DNA of 64,000 nt from Debaryomyces hansenii CBS767 (Eukaryota; Ascomycota; Pichiomycetes; Serinales; Debaryomycetaceae), in contig NC_006049.2 of the NCBI RefSeq assembly GCF_000006445.2, forward strand, positions 248,001 through 312,000, written 5' to 3'. Under the pieces are notes generated by a model. The model saw only the letters and a list, made by a program, of their open reading frames with translations. It was not told the DNA's origin and did no database searches. The first letter of the stretch is position 1; each line of letters opens with the position of its first letter. This document shows positions 48,901 to 57,509 of this stretch, in pieces. The position numbers and the translations under genes are program-made.

Positions 48901-51062
48901 TTCTGTTCGTAGTTACCATCTGACAAATGCCCGCTAAAGATAACCCCACGTAAATTGCTATTTTCCAACTCAACGATTACGGATTCTTTAACCTTCTCAA
49001 CGACAATTGCAGTGGTAATAGATTTACCTGGATATAAGTCAGATATCGTGGCTTTTTGAGAATCACTCAAGTCAATGGATTGTCTTAATGTAACCATCAA
49101 CCTTTGATCATCCTTATTAACATTTAATATCTTAACGTTTACAGTCTGTCCTATCTTCAAATGATCGCTTGCTTGATTCACGAATGTCTCAGATATTTCA
49201 TTCTTAGGTAAATAAGCCCTTAAATTGCCAAAGAAAGAAACAATGGCACCATTATGAACAAATTTCTCAACAGTTGCAGGAGACTTAAATCCAACAGTGG
49301 CCTTATCGAAACCAGTCAAAATCTCATCATCTTCAATATTCACTAATGATTTCTTCAAAGTAAAGAACAATTTTCTGCCTTGCTTTCTTAATACTCTACC
49401 CTTGACTTTACCACCGACTTTGAATTTTCTTTCAGGATAGACTAATCTGACATCAGACATATGATTACCTGGAACTAAGGCCTCAAAACCATTGAGAATT
49501 TTGACGATGATTCCACCCGAGTCAGGCAAAACCTTGACAATTTCGGCGCCGTTGACGAATTCACCAACTGGTATGTCATCAGTAGTCAAAAACTTAGAAT
49601 CAATTACTTTTGGTTCCATAGTTAAAACTAATAAGTTTTCGATTGAGTTATAACCAATCACTCTCGCCTTATGCTTTGAGCCAACAGAATAGTCGATTTC
49701 CAAATTTTTCAGAGGATCGATTTTAGAATTATGCACTTGGCCATGTAAAGTAGAAGATCCAAAGCCAACAAACACATAATTAGGATCGCTTCCTTTCACT
49801 TCAACTTCTTCAAATATATGACCTATTGGAAATGCATCTAAAGCACTAGAGTCATCTGATGGACTAGATGAAAAAGATATTATATGTGGTAATTGAGACA
49901 ACATTAATCTTTTAGTACCGCTCTTTAATAAGATACCGGTCACTCTAGCCTTTATATTATTACCAATAGTATACTTATGTTTTAAAGTTTGTAAATCGAA
50001 ATCATTCAAATTTGGCAAGTTGATAGTAGCATCAACTAAACCAAAGACCTTTGTAACAATACCATTCTTGGTAATATCAGATACTAATGCATCTACTAAA
50101 ATACCAGGTTCAATTGAATCTACCGACGAAATAGTAGATACAGAGGCTTTTTTGGAAGTAGAATTAGATTGCACTGGTCTTAAAGTAATTGTTCTTGACG
50201 ATGGCTTTGATACTATACTGGTTAATAAAACATCACCAACATTCAAGTCTTCAGCTTCGATGTCTTTACTATTCTTTAACTCTTTATTAGAAATGAAACC
50301 GGAAAAGTTTGATCTACCGACATTCAAGATAACACCATGATCTTCAATGGATTTAATAGAACATTGTAACAAGTTTCCCGGAGTAAGATCTTCATCCTCT
50401 AAAGTGGCATTAACAACTTCTGGTTCAATAGATAATTGGATTCTTTTCTTTTTGGAATCACTTGAAGGCTTGACAACTTTAGCTCTTAACCATTGTCCAA
50501 TTTTGAAAATCTCTTTCAAAACAGGAAATTCGGCATTCTTGGTCTTTAATGTTGCAGTCTGTATTTCTTGGTCCTTTTCATCGTCATCGTATTGCAATTC
50601 TTCTTCGTCTTCACTGTCATCATCCGCTTCTTCGAACTTTTCGATTTGCTCCGTGATCTCCTCACTTATAGACGTAATTGGAATATAACCAACCAAATTA
50701 TCACCTACAGACAATGTCAAGTCTAATTTACCAATATTAGTAATTTGACCCAATACTTGGGTGCCTGGAATCAAATTCTTGAAGTTAAAATTTTCAATTT
50801 GAACATTCGATTTCTCTTCCTCCTCTTCGTTGGTCGACTTAGCAGTCTTCTTCTTAGACCCCTTCTTAGATTTCTTAGATGGTTGGTCTGACTTAGATGA
50901 ACTGGATCTTTTGGATGCACTAGAAGCCTCGAATAGAACATCTTTTGTTGCTTCGTTGGAGATGTCCTTAATTTCTAAAGCTGATAAAGCAGTAGCTCCT
51001 CCTCTAGGAAAGGCAACATCACTACTACTTATAACAGATTTGGATGTTGTAGGATCTGCCAT
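45912..51062 (-). CDS. RRP5: Ribosome biogenesis factor Rrp5
   Basis: Predicted 1,716 residues, almost the length of S. cerevisiae Rrp5 (1,729). Rrp5 is a nucleolar protein needed for early cleavages that make both 18S and 5.8S rRNA. The N-terminal part is Lys/Ser-rich (KKSKKGSKKKTAKS). A long series of S1 RNA-binding repeats follows, for example PGTQVLGQITNIGKLDLTLS, GEIFEGSVRRVTDFGAFIK, and repeated KKRIQLSIEP/RLMVTLRQS-type strand ends. Then comes a highly acidic linker (about 1345-1425), and the last ~280 residues are HAT/TPR-like helices (NPNSSIMWMNYMSFQLQ, KNVSIWVQYGSSLL, KRIDLWNVYIDQEI). The upstream region has a palindromic GTCACGTGAC and a PAC-type GCGATGA, fitting ribosome-biogenesis control. 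S. cerevisiae RRP5 lies between MTF1 and RPS10B. Confidence 0.97.
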   Translation of the reverse strand: MADPTTSKSVISSSDVAFPRGGATALSALEIKDISNEATKDVLFEASSASKRSSSSKSDQPSKKSKKGSKKKTAKSTNEEEEEKSNVQIENFNFKNLIPGTQVLGQITNIGKLDLTLSVGDNLVGYIPITSISEEITEQIEKFEEADDDSEDEEELQYDDDEKDQEIQTATLKTKNAEFPVLKEIFKIGQWLRAKVVKPSSDSKKKRIQLSIEPEVVNATLEDEDLTPGNLLQCSIKSIEDHGVILNVGRSNFSGFISNKELKNSKDIEAEDLNVGDVLLTSIVSKPSSRTITLRPVQSNSTSKKASVSTISSVDSIEPGILVDALVSDITKNGIVTKVFGLVDATINLPNLNDFDLQTLKHKYTIGNNIKARVTGILLKSGTKRLMLSQLPHIISFSSSPSDDSSALDAFPIGHIFEEVEVKGSDPNYVFVGFGSSTLHGQVHNSKIDPLKNLEIDYSVGSKHKARVIGYNSIENLLVLTMEPKVIDSKFLTTDDIPVGEFVNGAEIVKVLPDSGGIIVKILNGFEALVPGNHMSDVRLVYPERKFKVGGKVKGRVLRKQGRKLFFTLKKSLVNIEDDEILTGFDKATVGFKSPATVEKFVHNGAIVSFFGNLRAYLPKNEISETFVNQASDHLKIGQTVNVKILNVNKDDQRLMVTLRQSIDLSDSQKATISDLYPGKSITTAIVVEKVKESVIVELENSNLRGVIFSGHLSDGNYEQNRSIFKKLPIGDKIDVLVLEKDLKSRSVTVSAKASLIEAAKQDEVPAYFKDIKVDNKMLHGYIKSVTNMGLFISFAGKLTGLVLAKYATDKPDEDLSKKFYKYQSVSCRVIRIDEENKRFLLSLKKSENSKDSSNTEEVINPIDSEKSTVGDYTPGVITSAVVKSIKGTQLNVQLADNLQGRVDITQCFNSWSEIKDKKQPLSQFHKNDKIKVKVIGFHDAKTHRFLPITHRKSNKNIVLELSILEKELKTPDEPYHMLNLSNTSEGSKWVAYINNVAKGFVWVSITPTIKGRISFMELSDDVSVFDDIENKLPIGMAIEATVKDIDNDHNTVVLSARNSTMGTVKDVKVGDKLPARVLKVRDTFVLVELGKNLVASSFITDALNDYTEKLENVFHTNDFCTATVLAVDEESKKIAVSLRNDDATDKVIDSIEDLNRGDIIRGFVKNVANNGVYIALGRSIHALVRITDLSDSFLKDWKKYFKPHQPIIGKISSCKEEGRILMTLKESEINGELNVLKKFEDLEVGEIFEGSVRRVTDFGAFIKLDGTVNISGLCHHSQISDNDVENVSSLFGEGDRVKVKILAIDQEKKQLSLGMKASYFTNADASSEQDDVEMSDANDQNDSGSESDDEHENDESDDEVMEDVLENKNGASENESDSEDDEENDNSRSSGVSGLSTNGFDWTASILDQAEDNYSSSDEEDFTHEKKKKKKTLKVIEDKTADLNTRAPQSVSDFERLLVGNPNSSIMWMNYMSFQLQLSEVDKAREIGERALKTINYREEQEKMNIWIALLNLENTFGTDDTLEETFKRSCQYMDSLIMHQKLVSIYTMSEKFRKADELYKVMCKKFGKNVSIWVQYGSSLLDRQLNDEAHEVLARSLQVLPKREHIEVVRKFGQLEFTKGDPEQGRSLFEGLISDVPKRIDLWNVYIDQEIKQDNKAKVEDLFERAITKKLSRKQAKFFFSKWLSFEEEKNDQQFAARVKAKAAEYVQSHQKDE

Positions 51063-51527
51063 ACTGTCCTATATAATAATATATGTTCAAGAAAAAGTGT
51101 AGTAGATTAAGGGATTAAGAACTTCTCGTAGACTATTTGTTCAATTTTTTCACCATCACCATGTCATCGTGCTAGATTTTTTTTTTAGAAAACTTTTTGG
51201 GTCACGTGACAACATCATCGCAGATACTAACAGTAGATAGATCTAATACCCTTGGTGCCTATAGGTCCTAGAATTGTGGGAGGGAGGAGTCAAACGTATG
51301 AACAAACCCACCAATGAATATTGTTACTGAAGACATTGGTAGTTATTGATATTAAAGGGATGTTTTTGACGGGTTTAGTAGTTGTTGGCGATTTAGAATA
51401 TTTTGCATCCTAATATAACCAGACTATTTTGGATTGATCTTACAGAGGTTAGACACAGCCAAGATTCTCTATAAAATTTGTTTATTAAAGGTTCGTTAAA
51501 GTGTTCAGGTTTTTAATTACTATAGTA
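51063..51527. other. Intergenic region RRP5 5' flank
   Basis: A 465-nt gap with the RRP5 promoter (proximal ~160 nt) and the 3' flank of the GATA-factor gene. Beyond the regulatory cluster listed separately it contains no recognisable RNA gene or repeat. Confidence 0.55.
51142..51221 (-). promoter_or_regulatory. RRP5 promoter cluster: RRPE-like tract, Cbf1 palindrome, PAC core
   Basis: Read toward RRP5, GCGATGA (51215..51221) matches the PAC core, GTCACGTGAC (51201..51210) is a perfect 10-bp palindromic E-box, and TGAAAAAATTG (51142..51152) resembles RRPE. They lie 80-160 nt upstream of the ATG. PAC and RRPE mark ribosome-biogenesis genes in yeasts; use here is inferred. Confidence 0.5.
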
Positions 51528-52782
51528 TTATTTAATTCTTCTATTATTTACCGAACCTGTATCTTTCCTTTCTTTCATGATCCGTGCAGCCTCTTCTGCA
51601 TTATATTTCTTAGTCAACTTTGAATAAAACAACCCACAAGCGTTGCAAAGTGTCCTATTACCATCCAAGCCTTTTCGCCATTCTGGTGTATTTTTCGAAC
51701 CGCAATGGTTGCAGCGTATTTCCTGCCGTACGCTCAAATCCGGATTTAGAGCACCAAGATCAAGAGGTGAGGTTGAAGAACCAGAATATAGGGTTTGTTT
51801 TTTAATTTCTAGAGGAACTATACTACCACCGATATCAAGAACTGTAGATTCTGTTTTGTGGCTGGAATCTATGTTGCCCATACTGGATTTGTGTCTCTTG
51901 CTTGATATTTTAGTGCCTGTAGATGGTTTACGGGTAGGCGACAATTGCGTCGAGTACAGTGGTTGCAGCTTTGGAGGTGACATTTTTGTTAGTGCTTTAT
52001 TTGCAGCCACTTCTTCTTCCTTGATATATTGTAATATCATAGCTTTGAACGCTGTCATCGTTGCAATATTATCGTTATATTCGGCTATTAGGTTGTCAAT
52101 GCTTTGCGGTGATGTATTTAGTATGAACTGCTTAAATGATTCGTGAGTCGTAAATTTGGGATGATTTGAGTTATTAACATAGCCATGCAATAATTTAGAA
52201 CCTTCGATGGTCCTGTCTGGTGCTTGTTCAACCAATGTGAGATAGTTATTTCGAATGGCTTGCATTTCATTATTATGAGCACTAGAATCCAACATTCTGC
52301 TCAACGACGATAATAGGTTCTCTTCGTCATTTTTTCGAGTAGATTCTTCAGATACATCAGTATATGCAATATTTGGTAAGGATGAGCTTTTTGAATGAAT
52401 AGGACGTGGGTGATCTCCTGGAGATGTGACTTCAGCATTTTTGGTAGGAAATCGATAGCTACCATATCTAAAACCTCCGTGCCCGTACGAATATGTTCGA
52501 CGTTTGTCAATGGCCGATTCATCTATTTTTAAGTCTTTTGGACTAGTCAAATCACCGCCGGAAATTGGTTGAGTTATTATTGTGGGAAGTATTTCTGAAG
52601 AAGAAGATGATCTCAATGTCTTAGGCCTTGCATTCTCCTGTCGCAGGTATGGATCAAATGACTGTATTAATTCTGTGAAGGATGGAAGCCTGAATGTTAG
52701 TATTTATCACATATTGCAAGTTTTCAAATTAAACATACCGTCTATGCTGTGACGTCGGGTCGCCGTCCTTATTCTTACTCAT
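51528..52782 (-). CDS. GATA-type zinc-finger transcription factor (two exons)
   Basis: Joined exons 52739..52782 and 51528..52689 give 401 residues. Exon 1 encodes MSKNKDGDPTSQHR, and splicing adds RLPSFTELIQSFDPY before the previously open frame. A single GATA finger sits near the C-terminus (about 341-365), CNHC-X18-CNAC with TPEWRKG and LCNACGLFYSKL, followed by a basic helix ending NNRRIK. The rest is Ser/Thr-rich and probably regulatory. GATA factors bind (A/T)GATA(A/G) and control nitrogen use, filamentation or cell-type genes in fungi. The single finger and the GLFYSKL form resemble the Gat2/Brg1/Srd1 group more than Gln3 or Gat1, but I cannot fix the orthologue. Codon 30 is a CTG, so residue Leu30 would be Ser in a CTG-clade yeast. 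Confidence 0.88.
52690..52738 (-). other. 49-nt intron of the GATA-factor gene
   Basis: Donor GTATGT at 52738, perfect TACTAAC at 52696..52702, acceptor ATTCAG ending at 52690. It joins an ATG-initiated first exon to a frame that otherwise lacks an ATG start. It is close to the smallest introns known in yeasts. Confidence 0.9.
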
Positions 52783-53142
52783 TTTGTTGTACAATAATTA
52801 TTGGATATTTATACAAATTTAGATATATCATAAATGTCCCTTAGTTTATGTTTATAAATAAACAGGCAATATTTAACCTGATATCTACTACTATGTATAA
52901 AAGAAGTTTGCTAGTATGGATATTAGTTTAAATTAAATATATTATTTAATTCTTGTTTGTATGGGCAAGCTAACCACAAAATAATTTTTGCAATCGTATC
53001 TTTGCGAATTTACGGCAACTTACATAAATCTACATATGCTAACTACACATTATAATTCCATTTCAAGATTCTTATTATAACCCTTTTTACAACTATAATA
53101 CTTCTTTGATCTGAATACAAGGAAATTATTACTAAATAGGTC
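52783..53142. other. Intergenic region between GATA factor and ETP1
   Basis: A 360-nt very AT-rich spacer with the GATA-factor promoter and the ETP1 3' flank. Nothing structured was seen. Confidence 0.6.
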
Positions 53143-54999
53143 TCATTTCTTCTTTTTGCTTTTGGGTCTAGATCTTCGAGAAGTTTGATTTTGCTGTATG
53201 ACTACCGTTCCATCTCGAACATCATCAGGCTCATTTTTAAATTTTTCTTGACTTTCTAAATAAAACATCAAATCATTAACTTGCTCCGTTAGGTCTTTAT
53301 TTTGTGTTGTCAATTGTTTATTTTCATCCGATAGATATTCGACTTTAGACGAAAGGCCATCATTCAAAGAATTCGAGTTATTTAGCTCCTTTGTTAATGC
53401 ATTAATTTTTGCATCTTTAAGAGCAATTTTGCTTTTTAAAGATGGAATGGTGTTTGTAGTTAGATCAATTAGTTTTCCATTCATCTCTTCGAATTTAGCT
53501 TCTAGGTCCTTAATAGAATTTTGGTTGGAGGTAGTATCTGATGCAAGGGATGCACGATGGGACCGCGAGCCCGCCCTATCATTTAGGAGAGATTCATAAT
53601 ACTCTCTTTGACTTGCCAACTGACTGATTAATAATTGAGAGTATTCAAACCCAACCTCATCAACCTTATCAAAATTGGGATTGGCGTTATTTGATTTGAA
53701 ATTAATGTTGGAGTTGCCAAACGCACTGAATTGCCCATTAATACTGTTATATGTTTCCTTTTCGGGTAATTCAACCAATTTCCCATCTGATTCGTTTGCT
53801 ACTAACCTGTGAACATAATTATCTCCTGCGTAATCCCATACTCTAGATGTGTTAAGTTCCATCGCAAAACAATGACCCGTATTAATAAAATGCTTTAGTG
53901 AATGCTGTTCTGGCGCGTATCTATCGCAACCTAGATTCCCACAAATAAGGCAAATCCAAAGATTTGAATCAACTTGACAATCGAAACAACGTTCGCCACT
54001 GTCAATATTGGATATCCCATCATTTGGGGTACTAAACGAATTGGAAGGACCAGGTAAGGGTGTTGCATGCTGTGATCTCGAGGAGCTGAATTGCAGTAAT
54101 CGTCTAATTGATCTCCGTATTTTCTGATTGGATACATTATTGGAATAGCGACATATCGGGCAGGTATCATCTTTCCATTTAGAAAGACACTGGCAGTGGA
54201 ATGTATGCTGACAGGGTATAGTTAACAATCCAGTGACTGTTGAGTCCATTCTATCTAAGCATACGGGGCATGTAGGCAATTCCATTAGAGTCCCATTGGT
54301 ATGCTTCTTGAATAATGCCGATGATTTGGGGTTGGGACTATTCGGGTGAGATACTGGTGGAGATGTAAAAGGATCATTCAACAAGAATGGTATCAAAGAT
54401 TCCGAGGCTTCTGAAGAAATATCATCTATTTGACCCCCTGCGTCAAATCTAATTGATTTGACAAACACAACATGACAGGCTTCTGGCTCCATCGAGTTAA
54501 ATGGCTTGCCGTTATATTTCAATTGAAATTCGGCCGTTTTTAATATGTCATTGAATTTTATCAAAACTAAAAACCGATTAGGCTTTTCACTCTTAAGAAT
54601 TCGTAAATGCGTAATGTACTTCATATATGAATCGCCAATGAAGCCCAATAAGTCTGTAGCCGTAAAGTAGGTAGGTACGGCAATTATTGACACCATTGTA
54701 TCATCACCTTCTGTTGCATTTGGATAGGAAAATGGTTCTGAGGCTACTGATGATGTGGAAGAAAGAATGTCCAGCGAAGTCTCATCTTCTTCAAATTCCC
54801 TATACAAACGAATGTTACCATCACCCAAGAATTTTGCCTTTAAGGGTTCAATGTCGTTAGTGGCCATATTAGATCTGTTCTCACTTGATGTATCTATTGC
54901 TGTAATTTCGATCGGAGAATATCTATAATCTAGTAATGAATGGTTATCTTGAGACTCAGGTATTTCAATGATAATATGATAAGAATCAGTTCCTATCAT
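53143..54999 (-). CDS. ETP1: BRAP2-type RING protein Etp1
   Basis: Predicted 618 residues from the ATG at 54999. The domain order is that of BRAP2/Etp1: an RRM-like N-terminal fold (about 100-195, with VSIIAVPTYFTATDLLGFIG and FLVLIKFND), a C3H2C3-type RING (about 240-285, CPVCLDRM to CQHTFHCQCLSKW to CPICR), a UBP zinc finger (about 335-395, CFDCQVDSNLWICLICG with the HxxxTGH pattern HFINTGHCFAMEL), and a long C-terminal coiled coil ending in a basic tail (RRSRPKSKKKK). Etp1 in S. cerevisiae is needed for ethanol tolerance and turnover of certain proteins, and probably acts as a ubiquitin ligase that binds free ubiquitin C-termini. S. cerevisiae ETP1 adjoins PRS3; here one gene separates them, on the same strand. 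Confidence 0.93.
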   Translation of the reverse strand: MIGTDSYHIIIEIPESQDNHSLLDYRYSPIEITAIDTSSENRSNMATNDIEPLKAKFLGDGNIRLYREFEEDETSLDILSSTSSVASEPFSYPNATEGDDTMVSIIAVPTYFTATDLLGFIGDSYMKYITHLRILKSEKPNRFLVLIKFNDILKTAEFQLKYNGKPFNSMEPEACHVVFVKSIRFDAGGQIDDISSEASESLIPFLLNDPFTSPPVSHPNSPNPKSSALFKKHTNGTLMELPTCPVCLDRMDSTVTGLLTIPCQHTFHCQCLSKWKDDTCPICRYSNNVSNQKIRRSIRRLLQFSSSRSQHATPLPGPSNSFSTPNDGISNIDSGERCFDCQVDSNLWICLICGNLGCDRYAPEQHSLKHFINTGHCFAMELNTSRVWDYAGDNYVHRLVANESDGKLVELPEKETYNSINGQFSAFGNSNINFKSNNANPNFDKVDEVGFEYSQLLISQLASQREYYESLLNDRAGSRSHRASLASDTTSNQNSIKDLEAKFEEMNGKLIDLTTNTIPSLKSKIALKDAKINALTKELNNSNSLNDGLSSKVEYLSDENKQLTTQNKDLTEQVNDLMFYLESQEKFKNEPDDVRDGTVVIQQNQTSRRSRPKSKKKK

Positions 55000-55167
55000 T
55001 ATTTGACTCTAATGAACCAAGTTTTAACGAGTCTGCTTACCTTTGTATCTATAACGTGCTTTATATAGATACCTAAGAATACTGATGCTCACTAGTGCGT
55101 ACAATTACCATATCTATATCTACAGTTTATAATGTACAATATCTATGTCTATTCTTCGTTTATCTAT

Positions 55168-56040
55168 CTATAGAGAATACTTTGACTTATCAAAGTGAAC
55201 AAGACTCTTTAATATTTCACCACTATCCCCAATAACAAGTTCTTCTTCTCCATTTAAGACTTTTAGTGCCTTTTCATCTGGAATCCAGATTACATACGAG
55301 TTTGCAGCAATACCTGATTTCACACCTGGTATACCATCTTCAAATATAAGGCATTCCTCTATTAAGACAGGATCCAAACCTTGCTCTTGTCTTTCTTTAT
55401 TGAGACTATCCAAACATGCGAACCAAATATCAGGGTGTGGCTTTCCTTTTCCAGGTGGAATTCTCTCATCATCTCCAGTCACAATATGCGGACCAAATAG
55501 ATTAAAACCATCCTGCAAATGTGCCGTCTTTCTTTTAAAATTGAAAGTATTAGAACTGGTTCCAAGAGCAATAGGAATTGAACTATCATATAAATATTGT
55601 AACAATTCTAACGCACCCGGTAAGAATTTGGAACGATGCCACTTGTTCTCTTGTTTTTTAATGGCTAATTGAGAAAATTCTTCAGGAGTGAGCGATAAAC
55701 CATACTCTTCAATGATAATTTTAACGGCCTCAGGGCCAGGTCTTCCCTGTAATCTAATCTTTACGTCCCATGTCAATGGCCCCTTTCCAAAATCATTCAA
55801 TAATTCTGTCGTACATTCTGTATATATATCTTCTGTATTAAGGATAGTTCCATCCATATCTGTACTGTTAATATCATATCCGCTCAAATTAGAGAGGAAA
55901 TATCAATAATTATTGTAAAATGGAAAAATAGATTTCTACTTACCGAAAAGACATGCCTTGATGTTTTTGGGACTAAACGTTAGTTCTCGCTTCGGAAAAA
56001 TCACACGGGACAAGAATACTTATACTTACAATTGAGTCAT
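55168..56040 (-). CDS. HAD-family phosphatase (YKL033W-A type), three exons
   Basis: Joined exons 56030..56040, 55944..55972 and 55168..55859 give 243 residues starting MTQFPKNIKACLFDMDGT. The splicing restores the HAD catalytic motif DxDGT (Asp14, Asp16), which is broken if translation is read from the third exon alone. Further motifs are TSSN (motif II), a Lys-containing GKGKPHPD segment (motif III) and FEDGIPGVKSG (motif IV). The closest relative I recall is S. cerevisiae YKL033W-A, a member of the pseudouridine-5'-phosphatase/beta-phosphoglucomutase-like subfamily; the substrate is not known. GPLTWDVKIRLQGRPGPEA is strongly conserved with that protein. The gene sits between ETP1 and PRS3, all on the minus strand. 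Pseudouridine-monophosphate breakdown would yield ribose units, but a link to PRS3 is speculation. Confidence 0.88.
55860..55943 (-). other. Second intron of the HAD phosphatase gene (84 nt)
   Basis: Donor GTAAGT at 55943 and acceptor TACAG ending at 55860. The likely branch site is TATTAAC, one base from consensus. Joining G to AT recreates the Asp codon of the DMDGT motif, which fixes both ends. Confidence 0.87.
55973..56029 (-). other. First intron of the HAD phosphatase gene (57 nt)
   Basis: Donor GTAAGT at 56029, branch ACTAAC, acceptor GTTTAG ending at 55973. It leaves an 11-nt first coding exon (ATGACTCAATT) and a 29-nt second exon. The joined frame gives MTQFPKNIKACLF, as expected for the family. 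Confidence 0.87.
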
Positions 56041-56252
56041 ATCAAATGAGTGTATTTAGTGGATACGATAGTATGTGCTAGGAATATGGAATATAAATTA
56101 TGGAGTATAGTCCAAAAATTCAGATATTCAACAAATCTCTTATTACATAAGCAGGGCCAAACAGTTACTACCTATTATCTCTACTTACCCATTCATTATT
56201 ACAATACGAACCATATAATTAATAGAAATGAATACTTATACTTTAGAGAAAC

Positions 56253-57215
56253 CTATAATGGGGCATTTTTAAATAAATAAGAGATACTTTCACCATTATG
56301 TAATCTTCTGATAGCTTCTGCCAATACGGCAGAAACGTCAATGGTGTCTAACTTAGGACAAAGCAGTAATTTTTCTTCAAACGGAACGGTGTTTGTACAA
56401 ATAACCTTGGTCAATTTAGAATTATTAATGTTTTTGATTGCATTACCGGACAAAATTCCGTGGGTGACAATAGCAATAACTTCTTTTGCACCGTTATCCA
56501 ATAAAACTTCAGCTGCCTTAGCTAAAGTACCACAAGTGTCAGCCATGTCGTCGACAATAATAGAGATCTTGTCAGTTACATCACCGACTAAGACCATCTT
56601 CGACACTTCGTTAGCCCGGGCTCTTTCTTTGTGGATTAAGGCAAAATTCAAATCTAACCTGTCGGCTAAACCTGCAGCCCTCTTTGCACCACCAGCATCA
56701 GGAGAGATCATGATTGCGTCTTTATAGTTGATAGTTTCTTTAATATATCTCACCACACTTGGCTCGGCATATAAATTGTCCACTGGAACATCGAAAAACC
56801 CTTGGATCTGGGAGGCGTGTAAGTCCATAGTAATGACATGGTTACATCCCGATGTTGTCAACATATCCGCCATTAACTTGGCAGTGATAGGTGCTCTGGA
56901 TTTATCCTTTCTATCTTGTCTGGCATATGGGAAGTTTGGCAATATAACAGAAATTCTTCTTGCACTGGCGGTTTTACAAGCATTTATCATGATCAATAAC
57001 TCTATTACTCGGTCGTTAACCTCTCCTGATCCAATCTGACAAATTATGAAGATATCTTCGTCTCTAACTGATTCCCCAATGGAAAACTGGACCTCTCCTG
57101 TTGAATCTCTTTTCAATTCAGAAGGCGTCAATTTCATACCCAATCTTTTGGCAACGAGTTCAGCCAAGCCTCTATGAACATCACTGGCTAGCAATTTGAT
57201 GGAGTTTGTAGACAT
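56253..57215 (-). CDS. PRS3: Ribose-phosphate pyrophosphokinase Prs3
   Basis: Predicted 320 residues, the same length as S. cerevisiae Prs3 and very similar throughout. PRPP synthetase transfers pyrophosphate from ATP to ribose-5-phosphate, giving PRPP for purine, pyrimidine, His, Trp and NAD synthesis. Visible landmarks are the PNFPYARQDRKDKSRAPI flexible-loop segment, the metal-binding TMDLHASQIQGFFDVPVDNL, and the PRPP-binding IIVDDMADTCGTL. The C-terminal NGESISYLFKN is characteristic of the Prs3 type. In yeast Prs3 pairs with Prs1 in a heteromer that also affects cell-wall integrity. The gene is transcribed away from TAF7's 3' end with a 294-nt upstream gap. Confidence 0.97.
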   Translation of the reverse strand: MSTNSIKLLASDVHRGLAELVAKRLGMKLTPSELKRDSTGEVQFSIGESVRDEDIFIICQIGSGEVNDRVIELLIMINACKTASARRISVILPNFPYARQDRKDKSRAPITAKLMADMLTTSGCNHVITMDLHASQIQGFFDVPVDNLYAEPSVVRYIKETINYKDAIMISPDAGGAKRAAGLADRLDLNFALIHKERARANEVSKMVLVGDVTDKISIIVDDMADTCGTLAKAAEVLLDNGAKEVIAIVTHGILSGNAIKNINNSKLTKVICTNTVPFEEKLLLCPKLDTIDVSAVLAEAIRRLHNGESISYLFKNAPL

Positions 57216-57509
57216 CGTTATTAGGTGTCAAGAATGAAATTAATAAAAAAATTCTTAGTGAGCAACAATCAACAAAAATGAATAAACTCAAGGGAAGAGA
57301 GTAAGGTCAACAAACAACTAAATTAGCTGTAGAAACTATATGTCTTTTTATTGAACAAGAAAAGTTACTTGACTTTGTCTTAAACTCATAAACTCTCCTT
57401 CAAACTCATCCTGCAATGGATCGTAGTCAAGATTTTTTTTATTATGTCAATGCGATGTTCGTGAGACATTTTTACATAGAAGAGACAATGTCGTGAAAAA
57501 AGTATATAC

